From Streptomyces megasporus (lineage in GTDB: Bacteria > Actinomycetota > Actinomycetes > Streptomycetales > Streptomycetaceae): a DNA stretch of 64,000 nt. Made by a program: the position numbers and the translations under genes. The notes beneath the pieces are model-generated. The model made no database searches. It worked only from the letters and a program-made list of their open reading frames with translations, and was not told the origin of the DNA. The DNA lies in contig NZ_JODL01000001.1 of the NCBI RefSeq assembly GCF_000718985.1, positions 186,001 to 250,000 of the forward strand. Reading direction: 5' to 3'. Below are positions 37,703-45,993 of this stretch, in pieces; positions within the stretch are counted from its first letter, which is position 1; each line of letters opens with the position of its first letter.

Positions 37703-37797
37703 CGCTCGGTCCACGGCACCGCACGGCGACGGGCAAACCTGTAGGAAAAAGCTGTCAGAAGCGTTTACGAATCCTCCGGTTGACGCTACGTTGGAGA

Positions 37798-37811
37798 TGG
37801 GAGCGCTCCCA
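37798..37811. promoter_or_regulatory. CebR-box palindrome upstream of the LPMO gene
   Basis: TGGGAGCGCTCCCA is exactly the known CebR operator of Streptomyces, which is released by cello-oligosaccharides. It lies 134 bases before the LPMO start. A TTGACG at about 37780 could be the -35 of the promoter it controls. Confidence 0.85.
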
Positions 37812-37944
37812 TGACGACCGCGCGCAACCGTCGGGAGCGCCCTCCAAGCATGACCGCACATCCCGGCGGCGGGTTGCGATCGACCCGCCAGACGTCATCG
37901 GGTCGATGCCGTCGGTCATACGCACTCCGAAGGAGACCCCCCAC

Positions 37945-38670
37945 ATGGCCATACTGAACACGGAGCGGAGGAAGTCCTCCGTCCGCTTACCGCGCCTGTT
38001 GAGCGTCCTGGGAGCGGCCGCGCTCGCTCTGGTCACGGCTGCCTCCACCACCACCCCCGCGGCGGCCCACGGCGCCACCCTGTTCCCGGGTTCGCGCACC
38101 TGGTTCTGCTACCAGGACCTGGTCAAGAACGGGCACCAGATGCCGTCCAACCCGGCCTGCGCCGACGCGGTCCGGCAGAACGGCACCACCGGGCTCTACA
38201 ACTGGTTCGCCGTGCTCGACTCCAACGGCGGCGGTCGCACCGTCGGTTACATCCCCGACGGCAAGCTGTGCAGCGGTGGCGACCGGGGTCCGTTCCAGTT
38301 CTCCGCGTACAACGCGGCCCGCGCCGACTGGCCGAAGACGCACCTCACCTCCGGCTCGAACATCCAGATCAAGCACAGCAACTGGGCGCACCACCCGGGT
38401 CGCTTCGACGTGTACATCACCAAGCAGGGCTGGTCCCCGACCAAGTCGCTGGCCTGGGGTGACCTGGAGAAGATCAACAGTGTGACCAACCCGCCGCAGT
38501 CGGGCAGCGTCGGCTCCGAGACCGGTCACTACTACTGGAACGTCCAACTGCCGCAGCGGTCCGGCCAGCACATCATCTACATCCACTGGATCCGCTCCGA
38601 CAGCCAGGAGAACTTCTACTCCTGCTCCGACGTCGTCTTCGACGGAGGCAACGGCCAGGTCACGTGGTGA
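37945..38670 (+). CDS. Secreted lytic polysaccharide monooxygenase, AA10 family
   Basis: Copper enzyme that cleaves crystalline chitin or cellulose by oxidation. 241 residues: signal peptide with hydrophobic core 18-33 and cleavage after AAA41, giving mature H42 (HGATLFPGSRTW), the first ligand of the histidine brace. The second ligand is within SNWAHHPGRFDVYITK. C-terminal region IHWIRSDSQENFYSCSDVVF is typical. There is no extra carbohydrate-binding module. It starts with ATG at 37945 after AAGGAGACCCCCCAC. The CebR box upstream suggests a cellulose-linked use. Confidence 0.93.
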   Translation: MAILNTERRKSSVRLPRLLSVLGAAALALVTAASTTTPAAAHGATLFPGSRTWFCYQDLVKNGHQMPSNPACADAVRQNGTTGLYNWFAVLDSNGGGRTVGYIPDGKLCSGGDRGPFQFSAYNAARADWPKTHLTSGSNIQIKHSNWAHHPGRFDVYITKQGWSPTKSLAWGDLEKINSVTNPPQSGSVGSETGHYYWNVQLPQRSGQHIIYIHWIRSDSQENFYSCSDVVFDGGNGQVTW

Positions 38671-38708
38671 TGCCGGGCGCTCCGTCCCGAACATGACGTG
38701 ACCAGCGC

Positions 38709-38743
38709 AAGGACCCCGCCGGGCATGGCCCGGCGGGGTCCTT
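38709..38743. terminator. Bidirectional terminator between LPMO and HAAS genes
   Basis: 16-bp perfect stem AAGGACCCCGCCGGGC with its complement, loop ATG, between convergent genes. Confidence 0.8.
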
Positions 38744-38827
38744 CCCGTGTGACGCCCGCTCCGTGCCCGGTGGCCGGACCGGGCGGCCGGCCAGGTCCCG
38801 CGCGCCGGCCGCCACCGTGGGGTCTCC

Positions 38828-39523
38828 CTAGGCGACGGGAAGACGGGCGCACCGGCGGCAGGTGCGGGCCGAGGCCGCCACCACGGCGTGCGACACCGCC
38901 GCGAGCGCGCCGGCCGCCACGGCCAACGGCCAGTCGGCGACCACCAGGGAGAGGGCGACGAGCACGAGTGCCGTGATTCCCATGGCGACGCTCGCGGCCG
39001 TCCCCGTCCAGGCCACCGCCAGGGGCAGCCGGTGCGGCGTCGGCAATCGGCGGGCGAGGGGCCCGGTGACCGCCAGGGTCACCGCGGCGAGCACGGCCGC
39101 GATGGTCGCGACGCCGGCCAGGTTCAGTGTCAACAGCTCTGTGACGGGGCCCGGTTGCCAGGCATGGTCGCGGCCCGCCAACCGGATCAGGCCCCAGCAG
39201 CCGAGCGCGGCGGGCGCCGCGAGCGCGGCCACCCGCGCGGTGTGCCGCGCCTGGGCGATGGTCAGTTCCCGTTGACAGCTCGGCGCGATGCCGTCGGGTG
39301 TGCCGAACTCGCGGACGGCCTCGCGGGCGGCGCGCTCGTAGGAAGCCCCCTCGCGCATGTACGCCGCCACGGTGTCGTCGAGCCCGTCGCGGATCTCCTC
39401 GACCAGTCGCCCCTTGAGGCGGGCCGGGCCGCGGAGGGCTCCCGAGAGGGTCGCGACGTACTTCTCGACGGGGTCCTCGACGGGGTCGTCCCGCCGGCTG
39501 TCGGCGCTCGTCGGGACGGTCAT
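38828..39523 (-). CDS. Membrane protein with N-terminal HAAS/permease-prefix domain
   Basis: 231 residues. The cytoplasmic N-terminal part (about 15-85; VEKYVATLSGALRGPARLKG... then EEIRDGLDDTVAAYMREG) is the helical prefix domain that is typically encoded next to PadR regulators. Four hydrophobic segments follow (about 92-108, 130-152, 168-190, 195-215). The end CRRCARLPVA carries a cysteine pair. The start ATG at 39523 overlaps the padR stop by four bases. Such proteins are believed to sense membrane state and work with the PadR protein; the precise job is unknown. Confidence 0.8.
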   Translation of the reverse strand: MTVPTSADSRRDDPVEDPVEKYVATLSGALRGPARLKGRLVEEIRDGLDDTVAAYMREGASYERAAREAVREFGTPDGIAPSCQRELTIAQARHTARVAALAAPAALGCWGLIRLAGRDHAWQPGPVTELLTLNLAGVATIAAVLAAVTLAVTGPLARRLPTPHRLPLAVAWTGTAASVAMGITALVLVALSLVVADWPLAVAAGALAAVSHAVVAASARTCRRCARLPVA

Positions 39524-39864
39524 GTGGCGAGCCCCGGCGACGTGGGGACGGGGTTCAGGACCGACCCGATCGCGGTGGTGAACTCGCGCCAGGCCGTCCG
39601 CTCCTCCTCCAGGCTCCGACGTCCCGCCTCGGTGAGCTCGTAACAGCGTCGTCTGCGTTCGCCGACGGCGTCCCAACTGCTGCGCAGCAGTCCCAGCCGC
39701 TCGAGGCGCTGGAGCGCCGGGTAGATCGTGCCCGTGCGCAGTTCGAGCACGCCTCCGCTCCGCTCCTGCACGGCGGCGATGATCGCGTAGCCGTGCAGGG
39801 GGCCCTGTTCGAGCACGGCGAGCAGGAGTCCGTCCAGATGCCCTCGCACCGCGTCTGTCCTCAT
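39520..39864 (-). CDS. PadR-family transcriptional regulator
   Basis: 114 residues, winged helix with the PadR pattern LLLAVLEQGPLHGYAI (about 13-28) and ELRTGTIYPALQRLERLGLL (about 41-60), then CYELTEAGRRSLEEE. It forms a coupled pair with the HAAS membrane protein. It starts with ATG at 39864. A palindrome ATAGGT-N5-ACCTAT lies 27 bases upstream of its start and is the probable autoregulatory operator. Confidence 0.9.
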   Translation of the reverse strand: MRTDAVRGHLDGLLLAVLEQGPLHGYAIIAAVQERSGGVLELRTGTIYPALQRLERLGLLRSSWDAVGERRRRCYELTEAGRRSLEEERTAWREFTTAIGSVLNPVPTSPGLAT

Positions 39865-39890
39865 GCCCGGGGATTCTACCCAGCCAAGAT

Positions 39891-39907
39891 ATAGGTGTGC
39901 TACCTAT
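39891..39907. promoter_or_regulatory. Probable PadR operator
   Basis: ATAGGTGTGCTACCTAT: 6-bp arms with a 5-base spacer, in the 83-base divergent gap; a second palindrome CAATATATTG follows at 39915-39924. Confidence 0.6.
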
Positions 39908-39947
39908 TGACAGGCAATATATTGGTGTCGCTCCGGAGGTTCCCGCC

Positions 39948-40418
39948 GTGACCGAGTTCCTGCTGTCCGTGCACGTCCTGGCCGCCATCCTGGCGGTGGG
40001 GTCGATCGCCGTGGCCGCCTCGCTGTTCCCGCGCTACGCGAAGCAGTCGGCGGCGGACGGCGGGGAGGGGAGAGCCGCCGGGGTCGCGGCCTTCCTGCAC
40101 CGGGTCTGCCGCGTCTACGCCGTCGCCGGCGTCGTCGTGCCCGTCTTCGGGATCGCCACCGGGAGCCGGATGGGCGTGCTCACCGACGCCTGGCTGATCA
40201 CGTCGCTGGTGCTGACCGCGATCGCCGCGGCCGTGCTCGCGATGGTCGTCCTCCCCGGCCAGCGGCGCCTGCTCGCGATGGCGGAGGGCGGCAGCCCCGG
40301 CGAGGGACTCGGGGCGCCGGCGGCCCGACTGGCGATGGCCACCGGCGTCTTCAACCTCCTCTGGGCGATCGTCGTGGTCCTCATGATCGTCCGCCCCGGA
40401 TCCACCACGGGGGCGTGA
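39948..40418 (+). CDS. DUF2269-like integral membrane protein
   Basis: 156 residues with four membrane segments (about 3-24, 55-72, 80-103, 130-150), beginning MTEFLLSVHVLAAILAVGSI. Family with unknown function. It starts with GTG at 39948 after GGAGGTTCCCGCC, and is divergent from padR, so it may be regulated by the palindrome between them. The next gene overlaps by four bases. Confidence 0.75.
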   Translation: MTEFLLSVHVLAAILAVGSIAVAASLFPRYAKQSAADGGEGRAAGVAAFLHRVCRVYAVAGVVVPVFGIATGSRMGVLTDAWLITSLVLTAIAAAVLAMVVLPGQRRLLAMAEGGSPGEGLGAPAARLAMATGVFNLLWAIVVVLMIVRPGSTTGA

Positions 40419-40708
40419 TCGAGGCGCGCACGCTGCGCGTCGCGGCCTCCGTCGAGGCCGCCTCCCTCCTCGTCCTGCCGGTCGACCTGCTCACCGTGCG
40501 CGCCGAACCGATCACCTCGCTCGGCGGACCGGCGCACGGCACGGTCCATCTCGTCGTCATCGCGATGACCTTCACGGCCGTGACCGGCGTCCCCAAGGGC
40601 GTGCGCCGGCGCTCCCTCGTCCCCGGGATCGGCGGCATGCTCGTCCTCCGGCGGCTCGGCCGCGCCCCCGAAGCGCCCGGAGTACCCGACGGCGTCCGGG
40701 GTGGGTGA
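40415..40708 (+). CDS. Small membrane protein, possibly DUF3817-like
   Basis: 97 residues beginning with GTG in GTGA overlap with the previous stop (MIEARTLRVAASVEAASLLV). Two hydrophobic segments (about 12-30, 40-60) with a conserved-looking GPAHGTVHLVVI stretch that resembles the DUF3817 HGxxH-type pattern. The C terminus is Gly/Arg/Pro-rich. Coding is supported by translational coupling. Confidence 0.6.
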   Translation: MIEARTLRVAASVEAASLLVLPVDLLTVRAEPITSLGGPAHGTVHLVVIAMTFTAVTGVPKGVRRRSLVPGIGGMLVLRRLGRAPEAPGVPDGVRGG

Positions 40709-41213
40709 CGCATGGGGCGCCTCGGTGGCCGGAGGGGAAGCGACCGGGAGGAACCGGAGGGCGGGCCACCGGTTTCCTTGCCCGTCGAGCCCTCGTCCGT
40801 CCGTGCCGCGGTGTCACTCCTCGGAGGGGTCCCGGCACCCGCACGGGCCCGGCGGCGGACGTCCCGGCGGTCGTTCGGCGATCGTTCCTCGCGCGGGCGG
40901 CCGAGCGGGACCGACCCATGCCCTCTCTCCGCCGACGGACGTTCACCGGGGCGCTGACCTGCGAGGACGGTCGGCACGCCCACCCGCGCGGAGCAACACG
41001 ACGGTGGAGGCGTCCAGGGACGGGCAAGGGCGCTGAGCTGGAGTTTGGCCGCCTTCGTCACGGTGCGTGATGAATTGCGTGCTCATATCTACCGACTTAA
41101 CGTGAATTGCGCGTGGTAGTGATCGGCTCGCCACGGGCCGTGACGAAGTCCATGTGTCCCTTCCCCGGGCCCGGCCCCGCGCCGGGCCCTCCCCTCCCAG
41201 GAGGTTTCTCCGC
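40709..41213. other. Gene-free region
   Basis: About 500 bases with only low-complexity overlapping frames and no convincing gene. The last 150 bases turn A/T-richer and contain TGAATTGCG twice (about 41068 and 41102), likely the promoter region of the SH3 gene. Confidence 0.5.
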
Positions 41214-41669
41214 ATGTTCAAGTCCAAGCTCAGCAAGCTCGCCCTGGCCGCCGCCGGTGGCGCCATCGCGCTCACCACCGCTGCCGGGCCCGCTCTCGCC
41301 GAGCCGCCCGCCCCCGTCAACGACCTCGCTCGGCCGAGCGTCGAGGCTCCCGCGAACATCGCCGAGGGCTCCTCGAGGGCCGTCGAGGAAGCCTCGAAGG
41401 AGATGGCGGCCGACAGCTACCGGGGTCGCGTCATCGCCCGTAACGGTCTGAACGTCCGCACTCACCCGAACACCCGTAGCCGGGTCATCACCACGCTGCC
41501 GTACGGCAAGGTCGTCCACATCGAGTGCAAGGTCCGCAGCCAGAACGTCGACGGCAACCGGCTGTGGTACAAGCTCGACCGGCGCCACCACCGTCACGAC
41601 GGCTGGGTCTCCGCCCGCTACGTCGTCAACATCGGGCCGGCCCCGCACTTCTGCCACCACAACCGCTGA
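41214..41669 (+). CDS. Exported SH3-domain protein
   Basis: 151 residues: Sec signal peptide (MFKSKLSKLALAAAGGAIAL..., cleavage near AGPALA-EPP), a polar spacer, then a bacterial SH3 domain (RVIARNGLNVRTHPNTRSRV..., ending HDGWVSARYVVNI) of the cell-wall-binding type. No enzyme domain is attached. The tail CHHNR is His-rich, as is RRHHRHDG. It starts with ATG at 41214 after CCAGGAGGTTTCTCCGC. It likely binds peptidoglycan. Confidence 0.9.
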   Translation: MFKSKLSKLALAAAGGAIALTTAAGPALAEPPAPVNDLARPSVEAPANIAEGSSRAVEEASKEMAADSYRGRVIARNGLNVRTHPNTRSRVITTLPYGKVVHIECKVRSQNVDGNRLWYKLDRRHHRHDGWVSARYVVNIGPAPHFCHHNR

Positions 41670-41681
41670 GTCAGGCCCTGA

Positions 41682-41724
41682 ACGCCCCGCCCCCGACGCC
41701 ACCGCGGCGTCGGGGGCGGGGCGT
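41682..41724 (+). terminator. Terminator of the SH3 gene
   Basis: Perfect 19-bp stem (41682-41700 with 41706-41724), 5-base loop ACCGC, 12 bases after the stop codon. Confidence 0.8.
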
Positions 41725-41736
41725 CTCCCGTCCGGG

Positions 41737-42225
41737 ATGTGGAAATCCCGCGCCGACGCGTCACCCGTCGGCCGGGCTAACGCCGCCGACGGTGCCGACG
41801 GTTTCGTGTGGCGTCCGCGGAGCGATTCGGGGAACGCCACGGACGTGCCCTTCCTCGGGGACGGTTGGCTGATCGTCGACATGTCGGTGTGGCGGGACAT
41901 CGGTTGGCTCACCGCGTTCATGCGCACCGGTCGCCACCGGGAGTCACTCAAGCGTCGGCACGAGTGGTTCGAGCGGATCGACGAGGCGATGGCCACCCTG
42001 TGGTGAGTGGAGGCCGGCCACCGGCCCACGGTCGCGGAGGCCGAGGAGCGTCTCCTCCACTTGCGCGAACACGGCCCCACGCCCTACGCGTTCAGCCTGC
42101 GGAGGACCTTCGGGCCGCCCGTGGAGCGGAGCGACGGCCCTGCGGCGCGGACCGGTGCGTCGCCCTCCGCCCGCCCCCGTCGAACCGGGTGCGCGCGGAG
42201 GATTGACGGACTTGCTGACGAGTAG
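41737..42225 (+). pseudogene. DUF3291-like gene broken by an in-frame TGA
   Basis: Frame 41737-42006 reads ...DGADGFVWRPRSDSGNATDV, PFLGDGWLIVDMSVWRD, RHEWFERIDEAMATLW, then TGA at 42004-42006; the same frame goes on with VEAGHRPTVAEAEERLLHLR and EHGPTPYAFSLRRTFGPP. Full-length relatives have a tryptophan at this place (TGG to TGA). The N-terminal about 30 residues of the family are also missing after the terminator at 41682. It is probably inactive; a selenocysteine reading is unlikely without any neighbouring signal. Confidence 0.75.
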
Positions 42226-42285
42226 TCTCATAAGTGGCGCGCCCAGTGTGACCGCCAGTGACTCCGACAGTGAGGTGGCCGTGCC

Positions 42286-43218
42286 ATGACGACCGCGCCC
42301 GAAGCCGGACGGTTCCACGACGCCCTCGGCCCGCTCAGGGACCGCGAACAGGTGGCCGGGCGCCTCCTCGAATCATCGGCCAAGCACTCCTTCGACCCCG
42401 ATCGGGAGCTGGACTGGGACGCCCCCTTCGAAGAGGGCAAGTGGTTCTGGCCTCCGGAGCTGGTCTCCCTCTACGACACCCCCCTGTGGCGGCGGATGTC
42501 ACAGGAGCAGCGGATGGACCTGGCCCGCCACGAGGCCGCCTCGCTCGCCTCGCTCGGCATCTGGTTCGAGATCATCCTGATGCAGCTATTGGTGCGGCAC
42601 ATCTACGACAAGCCGCTGACCAGCGCGCACGTGCGCTACGCCCTCACCGAGATCGAGGACGAGTGCCGTCATTCGAAGATGTTCGCCCGCTTCATCCAGA
42701 AGGCGGGCACGCCGACGTACCCGGTCACACGGCTGCACCACAACCTCGCGCGGGTGCTCAAGACGGTCTCCACCACGCCCGGCTCGTTCGCCGCGACGCT
42801 CCTGGGCGAGGAGATCCTGGACTGGATGCAGCGGCTGACCTTCCCCGACGAGCGGGTCCAGCCGCTGGTGCGCGGCATCACCCGCATCCACGTCGTGGAG
42901 GAGGCCCGGCACGTGCGCTACGCACGCGAGGAGCTCCGCCGCCAGATGGCGAGCTGCCCGCGCTGGGAGGCGGAGCTGACCCGCCTCGGCTCCGGCGAGT
43001 CCGCTCGGACGATGTCCCTGTCCTTCGTCAACCCGCGGGTCTACACCGATGTCGGGCTCGACCGCCGCGAGGCGATCGCCCAGGCGAAGGCCAGCCCGCA
43101 CCGTCGCGAGGTGATGCGAACGGCGGCCGGGAGGCTGACGGAGTTCCTGGACGAGATCGGGGTGCTGCGCGGTGTCGGCCGCAGACTCTGGGTGAGTTCG
43201 GGCCTGCTGGCTCCCTGA
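42286..43218 (+). CDS. AurF-like diiron oxygenase
   Basis: 310 residues of the p-aminobenzoate N-oxygenase (AurF) family, ferritin-like four-helix diiron proteins. Iron-binding motifs are visible: EIEDECRHSKMF (about 124-135) and HVVEEARHVRYAREE (about 205-219), with an additional glutamate in GEEILDWMQ. The substrate is unknown; AurF oxidises aryl amines. It starts with ATG at 42286 after GTGAGGTGGCCGTGCC. Three CAGTG repeats spaced 12 bases lie just upstream (42244-42279). A TetR gene follows in the same direction. Confidence 0.88.
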   Translation: MTTAPEAGRFHDALGPLRDREQVAGRLLESSAKHSFDPDRELDWDAPFEEGKWFWPPELVSLYDTPLWRRMSQEQRMDLARHEAASLASLGIWFEIILMQLLVRHIYDKPLTSAHVRYALTEIEDECRHSKMFARFIQKAGTPTYPVTRLHHNLARVLKTVSTTPGSFAATLLGEEILDWMQRLTFPDERVQPLVRGITRIHVVEEARHVRYAREELRRQMASCPRWEAELTRLGSGESARTMSLSFVNPRVYTDVGLDRREAIAQAKASPHRREVMRTAAGRLTEFLDEIGVLRGVGRRLWVSSGLLAP

Positions 43219-43259
43219 CCGCGCCGGGTCCGCCGGGGCGGCGGCGGTACGCTGCGGGT

Positions 43260-43973
43260 ATGACCGCCCCGGCGTACCGCAGGCTCACCGTGGAGGAGCG
43301 GCGCGGCCAGCTCATCACCACGGCGCTCGTCCTCTTCGCGCACAACGCGCCCGAGGACGTCTCCCTCGACGACGTCGCCGCCGCCGCGGGCGTCTCGCGT
43401 CCGTTGGTCTACCGCTACTTCCCCGGCGGCAAACAGCAGTTGTACGAGGCGGCGCTGGGCAGTGCCGCCGACGAGTTGCGGCAGTGCTTCGCCGAGCCGC
43501 AGACCGGGCCGCTCAGCCGCCGGCTCTCCCGGGCCCTGGACCGCTACCTGGCCTTCGTCGACGGGCACGACGCGGGGTTCGCCGCGCTCCTCCAGGGCGG
43601 CAGCGTCGCCGAGACGTCCCGGACGGACGCGATCGTGGACGGGGTGCGGCGGGCCGCGGCCGAGCAGATCCTGCTCCACCTCGGCGCGCGGGAACCCGGC
43701 CCGCGGCTGCGGATGATGGTGCGCACCTGGATCGCGGCGGTCGAGGCCGCCTCGCTGATCTGGCTCGACGAGGACAAGCAACCACCTCTGGAGGAGCTGC
43801 GCGACTGGCTGGTGGACCACTTCGTCGCCCTGTTGGCCGCCACCGCCTCCGTCGACCCGCAGACGGCGGAGGTCACCCGTGCCGCGCTGGCGTTGGAGCG
43901 CCCCGACGGTCCGGTGGGCCGGCTGGCCCGGCGCGTCGCCCCGGTGGTCGGCGACGCCGTCCACCTGATGTGA
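43260..43973 (+). CDS. TetR-family transcriptional regulator
   Basis: 237 residues. The N-terminal helix-turn-helix reads [20 protein letters not shown] then [18 protein letters not shown] (about 24-62); the C-terminal ligand domain is variable. It lies 41 bases after the diiron oxygenase and is likely its local regulator, perhaps responding to a fatty acid or aromatic. It starts with ATG at 43260. Confidence 0.92.
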   Translation: MTAPAYRRLTVEERRGQLITTALVLFAHNAPEDVSLDDVAAAAGVSRPLVYRYFPGGKQQLYEAALGSAADELRQCFAEPQTGPLSRRLSRALDRYLAFVDGHDAGFAALLQGGSVAETSRTDAIVDGVRRAAAEQILLHLGAREPGPRLRMMVRTWIAAVEAASLIWLDEDKQPPLEELRDWLVDHFVALLAATASVDPQTAEVTRAALALERPDGPVGRLARRVAPVVGDAVHLM

Positions 43974-43992
43974 GGATCGCGAGGCGGGAACG

Positions 43993-44292
43993 GTGAGGAG
44001 CGAGGAGACGGCGTTCGTCGGCGGGCCGTTGGACGGGCGGGTGCTGCCCGTGCTGGTGGGCCCCACGGGGCGGCCGCCCAAGTACTACGAGATCCCCGTC
44101 CCCGATCCGCGCGGGGGCGAGCCGGTGGTGCACGTCTACCGGTTGGAGGCGGTCGCCGGGGCCGGACGGTTGGCCCTGCCGCGCGGCTGGCGGTACGCGT
44201 ACCTGCCGGAGGGCAGGCCGAGGAGCGGTCCGAAGTGGCCGTGGGGCCGGGGCGGCAAGGGCGGTGGCGGTCGGGGGGCCACCGGCCGCTGA
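43993..44292 (+). CDS. Conserved hypothetical protein
   Basis: 99 residues beginning [20 protein letters not shown], with GGPLDGR...YEIPVPD, YRLEAVA and a Gly/Arg-rich tail. The pattern FVGGPLDGR...Y...Y is found in small hypothetical proteins of Streptomyces. No membrane segment. It starts with GTG at 43993, 19 bases after tetR, same strand. Confidence 0.7.
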   Translation: MRSEETAFVGGPLDGRVLPVLVGPTGRPPKYYEIPVPDPRGGEPVVHVYRLEAVAGAGRLALPRGWRYAYLPEGRPRSGPKWPWGRGGKGGGGRGATGR

Positions 44293-44416
44293 GTCCGGGG
44301 CGGCCCGTCCCGGCGCGGGGCTCGCGCGTGGGAACGGGCGGCGTTCCTTCGGGTGGTGACCGTGTACTGCCGTCAACTCGCCGGAGTCTTTCAGGAGTTG
44401 TAAGCGAACCTTAAAT

Positions 44417-44428
44417 GAGAGCGCTCTC
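44417..44428. promoter_or_regulatory. LacI-type palindrome before the GH64 gene
   Basis: GAGAGCGCTCTC within TTAAATGAGAGCGCTCTCCG. It shares the GAGCGCTC core of the CebR box at 37798 but differs in both outer positions. It lies about 150 bases before the GH64 start. A run of ten C (about 44487-44496) follows. Confidence 0.6.
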
Positions 44429-44575
44429 CGCTAAAGGTCTTGACCTTTGCGCGCCCTCTGACCACAGTGGCGACATCCGATCCCCACCCCCCCCCCTTTC
44501 GGGCGGCGATCGGATGCACGGCCCGCCTTGTCGTGCTCACGTCACTAGCCACGTCCCCCACAGGAGATCCCCACC

Positions 44576-45841
44576 GTGGTGTCCCGCAGAAGGTTCATCG
44601 GCCTGTCCGCCGCAGCCCTCTCCGCCCCCGTCATCGGCCACGCCGCGACCTCCACCGGCTTCGCCTCCGACACGGCCGACACGGCCCCGACCCTGCGCCT
44701 GGTCAACGACACCGGCCAGTCGACCGTGTTCGCCTACCTCCACGCCGACCACCCCGACGGCGGTCAGGGCTTCCTCAACCCCGCCACGGGCCGACTGGAC
44801 CCGATCCCCAACCCGTCCGAGCGGATGCACGACCTGGGCGACTTCCTCGCCTCACGCCGGCTGCCGCTCGGCCAGGAGATCCGGCTGAACACCCACCTCA
44901 CCGGCGCGCGGGTGTACTTCTCGCTCGGCGAGAGCGTGGTCTTCTACGCCAACCCCAACGCGGGAGGCGCCGCGGGCGCCCTCGTCCAGCCCTCGGCCGC
45001 CAACCCCTCCGACCCCTCGTACCGCACGGTCTGGGACTACTGCGAGTTCACCTACAACCCGAGCGGGATCTGGGGGAACATCACCTGCGTGGACGGTGTC
45101 GCCCTCCCGATCGCCCTCACCCTCGTCCCCGGCAGCGGCGCGACGCAGCACGTCGGCGGCATGCCCGTGGGCGGCACCGCCACCCTGGCGGCGCGGCTGA
45201 AGCAGGCCGGCGGCGACTGGGGCAGGTGCGCGCTGTACGACGGCGACCGACTGGTGCGGGTCTCCAGCCCGGCCAAGCTCCCGGGCCTGGGCACGGAGGT
45301 GTTCGCCGGGCACTACCGCTCCTACGTCGACGAGGTGTGGCACAAGTACCGCGCCGACGGCGGGACGGACCTGCGCGTCGAACTCGGCGACGTCTGGCCG
45401 GGGAAGACCGTGGTCGGCCGGACCCACGGCGACCGGCTGGTCTTCCAGGGCATCACCGACGGCTCCCCGGACTCCTTCCCCAAGCCCGGCACGGCCGGTT
45501 CCACCGCCGAGGCCGACATCTTCGGCTGCGACGGCTCCCTCCACGGGATCAACGCCACCCAGCAGGGCCGCATCGCCGCGGTGCTGGGCGCCGCGTTCTG
45601 CCGGACCACGCTGGTGAGCAACCCCTCCCAGCCCGACGCCACCTCCGGGGACTTCTACGTCCACGGCCCCCGGCACGAGTACGCGCGCCTGGTCCACGAG
45701 CTGGTGGCCGACGGCCGCGGCTACGCCTTCCCCTACGACGACGTCACCCCCACCCGGGAGAGCGACCTGGCGGGTGCGGTGATGTACACCGAACGGCCCT
45801 CCGACTGGGCGCTGACCGTCACGCTCAAGCGGCCCTCCTGA
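44576..45841 (+). CDS. Secreted GH64 beta-1,3-glucanase (laminarinase)
   Basis: 421 residues. A Tat-type signal (SRRRFIGLSAAALSAPVIG) leads to the GH64 domain, which hydrolyses beta-1,3-glucan to laminaripentaose. Typical regions are RVYFSLGESVVFYANP (about 121-136), YCEFTYNPSGIWGNIT with acidic catalytic candidates (about 156-171), and VDEVWHKYRADGGTDLRVEL. It starts with GTG at 44576 after AGGAGATCCCCACC. No carbohydrate-binding module is attached. The palindrome at 44417 suggests sugar-dependent repression. Confidence 0.9.
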   Translation: MVSRRRFIGLSAAALSAPVIGHAATSTGFASDTADTAPTLRLVNDTGQSTVFAYLHADHPDGGQGFLNPATGRLDPIPNPSERMHDLGDFLASRRLPLGQEIRLNTHLTGARVYFSLGESVVFYANPNAGGAAGALVQPSAANPSDPSYRTVWDYCEFTYNPSGIWGNITCVDGVALPIALTLVPGSGATQHVGGMPVGGTATLAARLKQAGGDWGRCALYDGDRLVRVSSPAKLPGLGTEVFAGHYRSYVDEVWHKYRADGGTDLRVELGDVWPGKTVVGRTHGDRLVFQGITDGSPDSFPKPGTAGSTAEADIFGCDGSLHGINATQQGRIAAVLGAAFCRTTLVSNPSQPDATSGDFYVHGPRHEYARLVHELVADGRGYAFPYDDVTPTRESDLAGAVMYTERPSDWALTVTLKRPS

Positions 45842-45993
45842 CGGGACCGCGCGGAAGGACCGGATCACCCGGCCGGCGTGCCGGTTGCCGCGATCGCCGC
45901 AACCGGGACGCCGGCCGGGAGGCCGCGGACGGCCCCGCGTGCCACGATCGCCGGGTACCCCCGCGAACGGCACGGAGGTGGAGGTGAGACGGC

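Noticed and set aside
40709..41213. Several short plus-strand frames rich in Arg/Gly/Pro/Ser
   Set aside because: Overlapping frames without ribosome site, domain or coding character.
42004..42006. TGA in the DUF3291-like gene as a selenocysteine codon
   Set aside because: Relatives have tryptophan, the N terminus is also lost, and no selenocysteine signal or machinery is seen here.
44487..44496. Ten-C run before the GH64 gene as a phase-variation switch
   Set aside because: It lies in the untranslated leader, not in a frame, and C/G runs are common in this GC-rich DNA; no supporting evidence.
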